DNA of 64,000 nucleotides from Candidatus Pelagibacter sp. Lineage in GTDB: Bacteria; Pseudomonadota; Alphaproteobacteria; Pelagibacterales; Pelagibacteraceae. Shown piece after piece: positions 1-9,100 of the stretch (position 1 is the stretch's first letter; every line of letters begins with the position of its first letter). The stretch spans positions 62,001 to 126,000 of the forward strand of contig JAOIXS010000001.1 of assembly GCA_028225715.1 (NCBI GenBank). The letters are read 5' to 3'. The notes beneath the pieces are model-generated. The model did not search any database, had not been told where the DNA came from, and saw nothing but the letters and a program-made list of their open reading frames with translations. A program made the translations under genes and the position numbers.

Positions 1-1616
1 CAGACAAAGATATATGGAGATTGAATAGAGGTGGTCATGATCCTCATAAAGTTTATGCAGCATATGATCAGGCATCAAAAAATCAAGGTAGCCCAACGGT
101 CATAATCGCTAAAACCATTAAAGGTTATGGTATGGGGAAAACAGGTGAAAGTGTTAACACAACCCATCAAACTAAGAAATTAGACGTAGATGATTTATTA
201 TATTATAGAGATCGTTTTGATGTGCCCTTGACTGATGATCAAGTAAAAAATGTAGAGTATTTTAAGCCAGACGAAAAATCTCCAGAAATTAAATACATCA
301 AAGAAAGAAGAATGAATCTTGGTGGTTCTTTGCCAGAGAGAACAACTTACGCAAAACCAATTAAAGCACCAGCAAAAGATATTTTTGACTTTATGAAAGT
401 ATCAACGGGTGAAAAAGAAATGTCTACAACTATGGCATTAGTTAGAATGTTTACAAATTTACTAAGAGACAAAAATGTTTCACCGAGATTAGTCCCAATT
501 ATTCCTGATGAAGCAAGAACCTTTGGTATGGAAGGATTTTTTCAAAAAATAGGAATATATGCGCATGAAGGTCAAAAATATGAACCTGAAGATTCTGCAC
601 AGTTAAGTTCTTACAGAGAAGATAAAAGCGGACAAGTATTAGAAGAAGGAATTAATGAAGCTGGAGCGATGTCATCATGGATCGCAGCAGCAACAGCTTA
701 CACAAACCATGATATTGAAATGATTCCAATTTATATTTTTTACTCAATGTTTGGTTTTCAAAGAATAGGAGATCTTGCATGGGCTGCTGGAGATAGTCAG
801 GCCAGAGGTTTTTTAATTGGAGCAACAGCTGGAAGAACTACTTTAGCTGGTGAAGGACTACAACACCAAGATGGACACAGTCACTTGATAGCTTCAACAA
901 TACCAAATTGTATAACTTATGACCCAACTTTTCATTATGAGTTAGCTGTTATTTTTAGAGAAGGCTTAAGAAGGATGCATGAAAAAAATGAAAATGTTTT
1001 TTATTATATCACAACCATGAATGAAAACTATTCACATCCAGAAATGCCAAAAGATAAAAAATGTGAAGAAGGAATTCTTAAAGGAATGTACAAGATTAAA
1101 GAATTTAATAGATACGGGAAAACAATAATTCAACTTTTAGGCTCAGGTACAATATTGAGAGAAATGATGTCTGCAGCAGAAATTCTTCAAAATGAATATC
1201 AGATAGATAGTGAAATTTGGAGTGTTACTAGCTTTAATGAGTTGAGAAAAGATGGCATGGAAGTTGAGAGGTACAATCTCTTAAACCCCGATAAAGAACA
1301 AAAAGTTTCATTTGTAGAACAGTGTTTAGGAAAAACTGAAGGACCGATTATGGCAGCCTCAGATTATATGAGAATGAATTCTGACCAAATTAGACCTTAT
1401 ACTAATAAAAGTTTTTATTCTTTAGGGACAGATGGTTATGGAAGAAGTGACACTAGAAAAAACCTTAGAAAATTTTTTGAAGTTGATAAAGAGCATATTG
1501 TTGCTTATGGATTGAGCGTGTTAGCAAAAGAGCAACTGATAGCCTCTAAATATGCTAAAGAAGCCATAAAGAAGTATAATATTGATGGCAACAAACCAAT
1601 GCCAACAAAACTATAA
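1..1616 (+). CDS. aceE: Pyruvate dehydrogenase E1 component, homodimeric type (5' end outside window)
   Basis: This is the C-terminal part of the thiamine-diphosphate E1 that decarboxylates pyruvate and acetylates the lipoyl group of E2. The frame is open from base 3, reading DKDIWRLNRGGHDPHKVYAA, so the TTG at 21 is an internal codon and not a start. Later blocks typical of AceE are visible, such as the EGLQHQDGHSH stretch and FYSMFGFQRIGD. About 535 of the usual roughly 890 residues are present. The stop lies 1 nt before aceF, so the two are co-translated. Many alphaproteobacteria use a split PdhA/PdhB E1; this is the single-chain form. Confidence 0.96.
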   Translation, partial: DKDIWRLNRGGHDPHKVYAAYDQASKNQGSPTVIIAKTIKGYGMGKTGESVNTTHQTKKLDVDDLLYYRDRFDVPLTDDQVKNVEYFKPDEKSPEIKYIKERRMNLGGSLPERTTYAKPIKAPAKDIFDFMKVSTGEKEMSTTMALVRMFTNLLRDKNVSPRLVPIIPDEARTFGMEGFFQKIGIYAHEGQKYEPEDSAQLSSYREDKSGQVLEEGINEAGAMSSWIAAATAYTNHDIEMIPIYIFYSMFGFQRIGDLAWAAGDSQARGFLIGATAGRTTLAGEGLQHQDGHSHLIASTIPNCITYDPTFHYELAVIFREGLRRMHEKNENVFYYITTMNENYSHPEMPKDKKCEEGILKGMYKIKEFNRYGKTIIQLLGSGTILREMMSAAEILQNEYQIDSEIWSVTSFNELRKDGMEVERYNLLNPDKEQKVSFVEQCLGKTEGPIMAASDYMRMNSDQIRPYTNKSFYSLGTDGYGRSDTRKNLRKFFEVDKEHIVAYGLSVLAKEQLIASKYAKEAIKKYNIDGNKPMPTKL

Positions 1617-1617
1617 G

Positions 1618-2889
1618 ATGTCAGATAAAGAGATTAAAGTACCAAATATTGGTGAATTTAAAGACGTTGAGGTAATTGAGGTATTAGTTTCAAGTGGCCA
1701 GTCAGTTTCTAAAAATGATCCACTTATTACAATTGAGAGTGACAAATCTAGTGTTGAAATACCAGCTTCTTTTGATGGAAAAGTTAATTCTGTTAAAATT
1801 AAAGTAGGAGATAGGGTTTCTGAAGGAGATTTAATATTAACTGTAGAACAGTCTGGAGGAGAAGAAAAGACTCTAGAGCAAAAAATAATTAAAGAAACTG
1901 AACCAGTCACAAATCAAAACCAAGTAGAAAAAATTGTAAAAGTTAATCAAACACAAAATTTTATAAAAAAAGATAATTCAGAAGTTTCATCAGCAAGCCC
2001 AAAAGTACGTAAATTTGCTCGAGAGCTTGGGGTTAATATTAATGAGATAGCAGGCAGTGAAAGACAAGGAAGAATTGTAGAAGATGATGTGAAAAATTTT
2101 ATATCTTCTAAGATTAATAAAGTTCCAGATAAGACTGAACTTCAACCAAAAAAAATTGTTAGCGAATTTTCTCATTCTGATTTTGGTGAAATTGAAGTTA
2201 AAGATATGCCTAGAGTTAAAAAATTAGCCTCTACATATTTAGTTAATTCTTGGACTACAATACCCCATGTAACGAATCAAGATGAAGCAGATATAACAGA
2301 AATGGAAGATTTTAGAACTTCACTTACTGATATTTATACAGGGGAAAGAAAAAAAATTACTCCATTAGCTTTTATAGTTAAAGCTTTAGTGGTATCTTTA
2401 AAAAAATTTCCTAGTTTTAATTCTTCAATAGATGATATTGAAAACGGAAAAATTACAATGAAAAATTATTTTCATGTTGGAATTGCAGTCGACACCCCCC
2501 ATGGTTTAATGGTGCCAAAAATTAGAAATGCTGACAATAAAAGTATTTCATATATTAGCAATGAATTGAAAACAGTAAGTGAACAGTGTAGAAATTTAAA
2601 AATAGATAAGAAAGAATTCTTTGGAGGATCTATGACCATTACAAGTCTTGGAGGAATTGGAGGCTCATTTTTTACACCAATAATAAATTATCCAGAAGTT
2701 GCTATACTAGGAGTAGGTAAGGCACAAAAAAAACAAATTTTTATCAATGGAAAATTTGAAACAAGAACAATGTTACCACTTTCACTATCATATGATCATA
2801 GAATAATTGATGGAGCAGAAGCGGCTAGATTTAATAATGATCTAAAAGAAAATTTAGGCAAAAATTTTGCTTATAAATTGGCTATATAG
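1618..2889 (+). CDS. aceF: Dihydrolipoamide acetyltransferase (E2 of pyruvate dehydrogenase)
   Basis: E2 forms the core of the complex and moves the acetyl group from lipoate to CoA. The ATG at 1618 is preferred over an in-frame ATG at 1582, which lies inside aceE; it gives 424 aa beginning MSDKEIKVPN. A single lipoyl domain covers about residues 1-78, with the lipoylated Lys43 in ESDKSS. The peripheral-subunit-binding domain is about 126-163 and the catalytic domain about 200-424, with the DHRIIDG active-site motif at 394-400. Gammaproteobacterial AceF often has two or three lipoyl domains; only one is seen here. No E3 gene follows in the window. Confidence 0.96.
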   Translation: MSDKEIKVPNIGEFKDVEVIEVLVSSGQSVSKNDPLITIESDKSSVEIPASFDGKVNSVKIKVGDRVSEGDLILTVEQSGGEEKTLEQKIIKETEPVTNQNQVEKIVKVNQTQNFIKKDNSEVSSASPKVRKFARELGVNINEIAGSERQGRIVEDDVKNFISSKINKVPDKTELQPKKIVSEFSHSDFGEIEVKDMPRVKKLASTYLVNSWTTIPHVTNQDEADITEMEDFRTSLTDIYTGERKKITPLAFIVKALVVSLKKFPSFNSSIDDIENGKITMKNYFHVGIAVDTPHGLMVPKIRNADNKSISYISNELKTVSEQCRNLKIDKKEFFGGSMTITSLGGIGGSFFTPIINYPEVAILGVGKAQKKQIFINGKFETRTMLPLSLSYDHRIIDGAEAARFNNDLKENLGKNFAYKLAI

Positions 2890-2895
2890 ATTTTA

Positions 2896-3783
2896 ATGTC
2901 AAAAACATCTTCATTATTTAGTGCTTTGCTGTGTACGTTCATATGGGGAACAACTTTTATCGCTCAGGACACTGGAATGGACGATATTGGTCCTTTCACT
3001 TTTAATGCTGTTAGGTTTTTTGTAGGTTTTTTAGCAGTAGTCCCTTTAGCTTTTATTTTTGAAAGAAAAAATATCCTAAAATCAGTACAAAGAAATCAAA
3101 AAGAATTTACTAACTTAGCTTTTTTAATAGGCTTATCTCTATTTTTAGGATCAGCGCTTCAACAAGTGGCTTTACTTTATACTGATGTTGCTAATGCAGC
3201 ATTTTTTACCATTTTTTATGTGCCAATGGTCCCGTTTATAATTTTTTTTATGTATAAAAAGCCAATTCATTGGAGTATTTGGCCTTCAGTTCTCCTTTGT
3301 GTTATGGGAGGCTATTTGCTAACTAATTTTTACAGTGCAACAGTTAGAACTGGTGATGCACTTATAATAATGGGGGCTTTTTTTTGGAGCACACACATTA
3401 TATTTACTGGTAAAATTATAGAAAACTATAATCTTCCATTAACAATTGGTGCCATTCAAACTTTAATTGTTGCCTCTTTATCGTTAATTATAGGTTTAAT
3501 TTTTGAAGATTTTATTTGGTCTAATATTCTTAAAGAAAAATTTCAAATCTTATATGCAGGAGTTTTATCTGGAGGTCTTGCATTTGTTTTGCAAATATAT
3601 GCACAAAAAAACATATCCCCTGCTCCATCAGCAATAATTTTTTCTTTAGAAGGTGTTTTTGCAACAATTGCTGCTTGGATTTTATTAGATCAAATTTTAG
3701 ATATAAATAATTTGTTTGGATGTTTATTTATTTTATTTGGTGTTTTGTTTTCCCAATTAGCACCAATATTAAGAAAAAATTAA
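2896..3783 (+). CDS. EamA/DMT-family membrane transporter
   Basis: A 295-aa inner-membrane protein with about ten hydrophobic segments arranged as two EamA repeats (roughly residues 6-145 and 155-290). The N-terminal block FIWGTTFIAQ is typical of the drug/metabolite exporter superfamily. Such proteins usually export amino acids, nucleobases or other metabolites; the substrate cannot be read from the sequence. It starts 6 nt after aceF on the same strand and ends by overlapping the convergent uppP gene by 4 nt. Confidence 0.85.
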   Translation: MSKTSSLFSALLCTFIWGTTFIAQDTGMDDIGPFTFNAVRFFVGFLAVVPLAFIFERKNILKSVQRNQKEFTNLAFLIGLSLFLGSALQQVALLYTDVANAAFFTIFYVPMVPFIIFFMYKKPIHWSIWPSVLLCVMGGYLLTNFYSATVRTGDALIIMGAFFWSTHIIFTGKIIENYNLPLTIGAIQTLIVASLSLIIGLIFEDFIWSNILKEKFQILYAGVLSGGLAFVLQIYAQKNISPAPSAIIFSLEGVFATIAAWILLDQILDINNLFGCLFILFGVLFSQLAPILRKN

Positions 3784-4550
3784 TTATATATAATTGTAAA
3801 CAAAATTATTGAAATAATAATTCTGTAAATTATAAAAATATTTAAAGAAAATTTGTTTATGTAGTCTAAGAAAAACTTAACTGTAAAATAAGAAAATAAA
3901 AAAGAAAGAGTGATTGATATTAGTATGAGGTAATTAAGGTCAAAGCTTTGACCAACGGCATTTTTTAACTGCAGTACACTTGCTCCAGCTATAGCAGGTA
4001 TAGCTAGTAAAAAAGAAATTTTACTTGAATCAAATCTATTAAATCTAAAAAGTCTTGCAGCTGTTATTGTAATTCCTGCCCTACTCACACCGGGTATCAA
4101 AGCAAGTATTTGGAACAAGCCAATATATAGTATTGTTTTAGAATTTAAGTTGGATGATATTTTTTTATCAAATTTACTTTTATCTGCTAGATATAAAATA
4201 ATTCCAAAAATTAATGTTGTCCAAGCAATTATCTTTAAATTGTTTTCTAATAAATTAACTAAACCTGTGGAGCTAATTATATAGCCCGCTATTACAATTG
4301 GTATAGATCCAATAATTAGTAAAGATAATAACTTTTGATTATTTCTAAGGTCTAATAACTCTCTTCTAAAATAAAAGACTATTGCAAGTAAAGAACCAAG
4401 ATGGAGACTAACATCAATCATTAGTGAGTTAGAATTAAACTTAAATATTATCTCAACAATATTTAAATGAGCTGATGAGCTGATTGGTAAAAATTCTGAT
4501 ATCCCCTGAACTATTGATAAAATTATAATTTCAATAATATTTGAGAACAT
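3780..4550 (-). CDS. uppP: Undecaprenyl-diphosphatase
   Basis: UppP (BacA) is an integral membrane phosphatase that recycles undecaprenyl diphosphate for peptidoglycan synthesis. The family's two signatures are present: GISEFLPISSSAHL near residues 17-29, with catalytic Glu19, and PGVSRAGITI in the second half. The length, 256 aa, is usual. Several hydrophobic helices run through the protein. It is transcribed divergently from gltD across a 184-nt gap. Confidence 0.95.
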   Translation of the reverse strand: MFSNIIEIIILSIVQGISEFLPISSSAHLNIVEIIFKFNSNSLMIDVSLHLGSLLAIVFYFRRELLDLRNNQKLLSLLIIGSIPIVIAGYIISSTGLVNLLENNLKIIAWTTLIFGIILYLADKSKFDKKISSNLNSKTILYIGLFQILALIPGVSRAGITITAARLFRFNRFDSSKISFLLAIPAIAGASVLQLKNAVGQSFDLNYLILISITLSFLFSYFTVKFFLDYINKFSLNIFIIYRIIISIILFTIIYN

Positions 4551-4595
4551 TTAAAGTTTCGTAGCTTAAATATTCCATAATTTAAACAATTCAAT

Positions 4596-4717
4596 TTGAG
4601 CATATTAGATATGCATAATTTGAAATATTAGGATTTAATTGGATTTATTTTAAATTTAAGGTCATATATACTGACCTTGTTTTCCTTTTATTAAATAAAA
4701 CCTTGATATATGCTCAA
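4596..4717. promoter_or_regulatory. Inverted repeats in the uppP/gltD divergent intergenic region
   Basis: Two symmetric elements are visible. A perfect 7-bp hairpin-type repeat, AAGGTCA (4658-4664) and TGACCTT (4672-4678) around a 7-nt centre, has the shape of a dimeric-regulator operator. A 10-bp arm TTGAGCATAT (4596-4605) has its exact reverse complement ATATGCTCAA at 4708-4717, 18 nt before the gltD start. Either could control glutamate synthase or be chance in AT-rich DNA. No convincing sigma-70 promoter was identified. Confidence 0.35.
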
Positions 4718-4734
4718 TTAATCAAAGGTTAAAT

Positions 4735-6174
4735 ATGTCAGAAAAAATGCTTAAATTTGTTAAGATAGGTCAACAAACTCCACCTAAAAGAGAAGTTGGA
4801 AATAGAAAAGAAGATTTTAACGAAATCTATAAAGAATTTATCAATAATAAAGCGAGTGAACAATCCAGTAGATGCTCTCAATGTGGAGTTCCTTTTTGTC
4901 AGGTACATTGTCCATTAAGTAATAATATTCCAGACTGGCTGAAGTTAACTGCAGAAGGACGACTAAAAGAGGCTTATGAATTATCTCAAAGCACTAATAA
5001 CATGCCAGAGGTGTGTGGAAGAATATGTCCACAAGATAGATTGTGTGAAGGAAATTGTGTAATTGAACAATCAGGACATGGAACTGTAACTATAGGTTCA
5101 GTTGAGAAGTATATTACTGATAATGCTTGGGAACAAGGATGGGTAAATCCAATAAAAGTTAAAAATGAAAAGAGTCAAAGTATTGGAATTATAGGAGCAG
5201 GTCCAGCTGGTCTGGCTGCTGCAGAACAGTTACGTAAGTTAGGTTATCAAATTACAGTATATGATCGATATGACAGAGCTGGTGGTTTAATGATTTACGG
5301 GATCCCAAATTTTAAATTAGAAAAATTTGTTGTAGAAAGAAGAACCAAGTTATTAGAAGAAGGTGGAATTAAATTTGTTCAAAATTTTGAAGTTGGAAAA
5401 GATGCAACATTAGAGCAACTAAGAAAAAAACATGATGCTCTTTTAATTGCAACTGGAGTTTATAAAGCTCGAGAAATAGATCTACCAGGAAAAGATTTAG
5501 GAAATATATTTCCAGCTATGGAATTTTTAACAGCTTCAAATAAAAAAGGATTAGGAGATAAGGTTGAGTTATTTGATAATGGAACTTTAAATGCTGAAGG
5601 AAAAAATATTGTTGTAATTGGAGGAGGTGACACTGCAATGGACTGTGTTAGGACTTCAATCAGACAAAAAGCAAAATCAGTTAAATGTCTTTATAGAAGA
5701 GACAAAGAAAATATGCCCGGATCTGCTAGAGAGGTAGCTAATGCAGAGGAAGAAGGGGTAGATTTTGTATGGTTATCTAGTCCTAAAGAATTTATTGGAA
5801 CAAATAAAGTTGAAGGTTTGATAGTAGATAAAATAAAACTTGGTGAACCTGATGACAGTGGTAGACGAAAGCCAGAAATCCAGAACGATTCTCACTTTAA
5901 CATTAAAGCAGATATAGTAATCAAGGCTCTTGGCTTTGATCCAGAAAATTTACCAAAATTATTTGGCTCTGAAGATCTACAAGTTACTAAATGGGGAACA
6001 TTAAAAACTAATTTTGATACGATGGAGACAAATTTACCAGGTGTTTTTGCAGCAGGAGACATCATTAGAGGTGCATCTTTAGTTGTCTGGGCTATAAAAG
6101 ATGGAAGAGATGTTGCAGTATCAATAAAAAATTTTTTAGAGAGTAAAGAACTCAGTAAAGAGAAGGTTGCTTGA
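4735..6174 (+). CDS. gltD: Glutamate synthase (NADPH) small subunit
   Basis: GltD takes electrons from NADPH through FAD to the large subunit. The 479-aa protein has the N-terminal cysteine sets for 4Fe-4S clusters (C47, C50, C55, C59 and C94, C98, C104, C108). The FAD Rossmann motif GIIGAGPAG is at about 151-159, and a second dinucleotide motif, VIGGGDTAMDC, lies near residue 295. The stop overlaps the gltB start as TGATG, so the subunits are translationally coupled. This is the main route of ammonium assimilation together with glutamine synthetase. Confidence 0.97.
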   Translation: MSEKMLKFVKIGQQTPPKREVGNRKEDFNEIYKEFINNKASEQSSRCSQCGVPFCQVHCPLSNNIPDWLKLTAEGRLKEAYELSQSTNNMPEVCGRICPQDRLCEGNCVIEQSGHGTVTIGSVEKYITDNAWEQGWVNPIKVKNEKSQSIGIIGAGPAGLAAAEQLRKLGYQITVYDRYDRAGGLMIYGIPNFKLEKFVVERRTKLLEEGGIKFVQNFEVGKDATLEQLRKKHDALLIATGVYKAREIDLPGKDLGNIFPAMEFLTASNKKGLGDKVELFDNGTLNAEGKNIVVIGGGDTAMDCVRTSIRQKAKSVKCLYRRDKENMPGSAREVANAEEEGVDFVWLSSPKEFIGTNKVEGLIVDKIKLGEPDDSGRRKPEIQNDSHFNIKADIVIKALGFDPENLPKLFGSEDLQVTKWGTLKTNFDTMETNLPGVFAAGDIIRGASLVVWAIKDGRDVAVSIKNFLESKELSKEKVA

Positions 6175-9100
6175 TGAAAAATTATAAAAAAAATCTTAAA
6201 ATTCTTGAAGATGGCCATGTTTATTCAAAAGAAATGGAGCATGATGCTTGTGGAGTAGGCTTAATTGCTTCTACAGAAGGTAAAAAATCAAGGAAAGTAG
6301 TTGAATATGGAATTAATGCCTTAAAAGCGGTTTGGCACAGGGGAGCTGTTGATGCTGATGGAAAAACAGGTGATGGAGCTGGTATCCATTTGGAAATTCC
6401 TTCAGATTTCTTTGCTGAGAAAATAGAACTCACAGGTCATGATCATGATGGTTCAGAAATTTGTGTGGGTATGATTTTTTTACCTAGAAATAATTATCAA
6501 GCACAAGAAAATGCAAGAACTTTAGTTGAAAGTGAATTAACAAAAAGTAATTTTAGTATTTATGGATGGAGACAGGTTCCAGTAAATCCAAAAGTTTTAG
6601 GTGAAAAAGCAAATCTTACAAGACCAGAAATCACTCAAGTATTATTTAAACATAATAATAAAGATTTAACAGAAAAAGATTTAGAAAGAAAAATTTATGA
6701 GTCTAGAAGAAAAATTGAAAAAGAGGTCATTAAAGATGCAATAGAAGGTTTTTATATATGTTCACTAAGCTCTAAGTCAGTTATTTATAAGGGAATGTTT
6801 TTAGCAGAGTCTATTGCTGATTTTTATTTAGATTTAAAAGATGAGAGGTTTATATCTCGATTTGCAATATTTCATCAAAGGTTTTCAACAAACACAGCAC
6901 CAAGTTGGGATCTGGCACAACCTTTTAGAGCATTGGCTCATAATGGAGAAATAAATACATATAAAGGAAACACAAACTGGATGAAAGTTCATGAGCAAGA
7001 AATGGACAGTCCTTTATTTGATAATATGGAAAATTTAAAACCAGTTATACAACCAGGATCATCAGACTCTGCTGCACTAGATAGTGTTTTTGAACTTTTA
7101 AATATTTCTGGCCAATCAGCACCTCTTGCAAAATTAATGTTGATTCCAGATGCATGGTCTAAAAAAAGTCAAACATTATCAAAAGATCATCAACAACTAT
7201 TTAATTTTTTAAATAGTACAATGGAGCCATGGGATGGACCAGCTGCTATTGCAGCTACGGATAATGAATGGGCTATCGTAGCTGCTGATAGAAATGGGTT
7301 ACGCCCAATGAGATATACTATTTCAAAAGACAAAATATTGTGTGCAGGATCAGAAACGGGAATGGTTGAAATTGATGAAAAGCAAATTCTTAAAAAAGGC
7401 AGATTAGGACCTGGAGAAATTCTTGGAGTTAGAATAGCGAAAGGTAAGGTATTTTCTAATGTTGAAATAAAAGATTATCTGGCAAAAGAGTTTAAACATT
7501 TTAACAATCAAATAATTGATTTAGAAAAGAAATTTCCAATAAAGAATGAAAAATCTACTTTTTCAGGTGACGAACTAAAAAAAAGACAACATACATTTGG
7601 TTATAGTTTAGAGGATTTAGAGCTTATTCTTCACCCTATGGCAGAGGATGCAAAAGAGGCCATTGGTTCTATGGGTGATGACACTCCACTTGCAGTCTTG
7701 TCTGATCGTTATAGACCGCTTTACCATTTCTTTAGACAAAACTTTAGTCAAGTTACAAATCCACCAATTGATTCTTTAAGAGAAAACAAGGTTATGAGTT
7801 TAAAAACTCGTTTTGGTAATCTTGGAAACATTTTAGATTTTACTAATTTAACAGAAGAAAATATATATGTTTTAGACAGCCCTATATTATCAAATTCTCA
7901 ATTAGAAAAATTTATTAATTTTTTTGGAGAAAAATCAATAACTATTGATTGCACTTTTGATAAAAATGAAAATCTTGAAACCTCTATTGAGAGAATTAGA
8001 AAGGAGTCTGAAATTGCAGTTCGACAAGGTCTTACTCAATTAGTTTTAAGTGATAAAAATATTTCTGAAAAAAGATTACCTATCCCAATGCTATTATGTG
8101 TTGGTGCAATAAATACTTATCTTATTAAAAAAAAATTAAGAGGCTATGCATCAATTAATGCTCAAACTGGGGAAGCATTAGATACACATTCATTTGCAAC
8201 ACTTATAGGAGTTGGGGCTACAACAGTTAATCCTTATTTAGCACTCGATAGTTTATATCAAAGGTTTGAAAAAAAATTATTTGGAAAGTTTGAATATGAT
8301 GAATGCATAGAGAGATATATACAATCAGTAAATTATGGGCTTTTGAAAATAATGTCAAAAATGGGAATTTCGGTCATAAGTTCTTATAGAGGTGGATGTA
8401 ATTTTGAAACAGTTGGTTTGAGTAGAACAGTAGCATCAGAGTATTTTCCAGGAATTTTATCAAAAATTTCAGGCATAGGTTTAAATGGAATAGAAAAAAA
8501 ATTAAGAACTATTCACAAAGAAGCATTTGAAGGAACTGATTCAGTTTTACCGATAGGGGGAATTTATAGGTATAGAAAGAATGGTGAAACACATCAATAT
8601 CAAGGTAAGCTTATTCATCTTTTACAAAGTGCAGTTTCATCAAATTCTTTTGAAGCTTATAAAAAATATGCAGAGGGTATTTATAATCTTCCACCTATAC
8701 ACCTAAGAGATTTGATTGGATTTAGAGATAGAAATTTAAACCCATCTTTAGATATTTCAGAAGTAGAGCCAATTGAAAATATTTTAACAAGATTTGGAAG
8801 TGGAAGTATGTCTCATGGTGCATTATCAAAAGAAGCACACGAAACTTTAGCTATAGGAATGAATAGAATTAAAGGAGCCTCTTGTAGTGGCGAAGGTGGT
8901 GAAGATGAAAAAAGATTTATTAAGATGGAAAACGGCGACAGTGCTAATTCTAGAGTTAAGCAGATAGCTTCAGCTAGATTTGGAGTAACACTTAAATATC
9001 TAAATAACTGTAACGAAATAGAGATTAAAATTGCACAAGGAGCAAAACCTGGTGAAGGAGGCCAATTACCAGGGTTTAAAGTCACAGAAGAAATTGCTAA

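Noticed and set aside
1582..1617. Upstream ATG for aceF adding 12 residues
   Set aside because: It lies within aceE, and the extension precedes the normal lipoyl-domain start; the ATG at 1618 is better.
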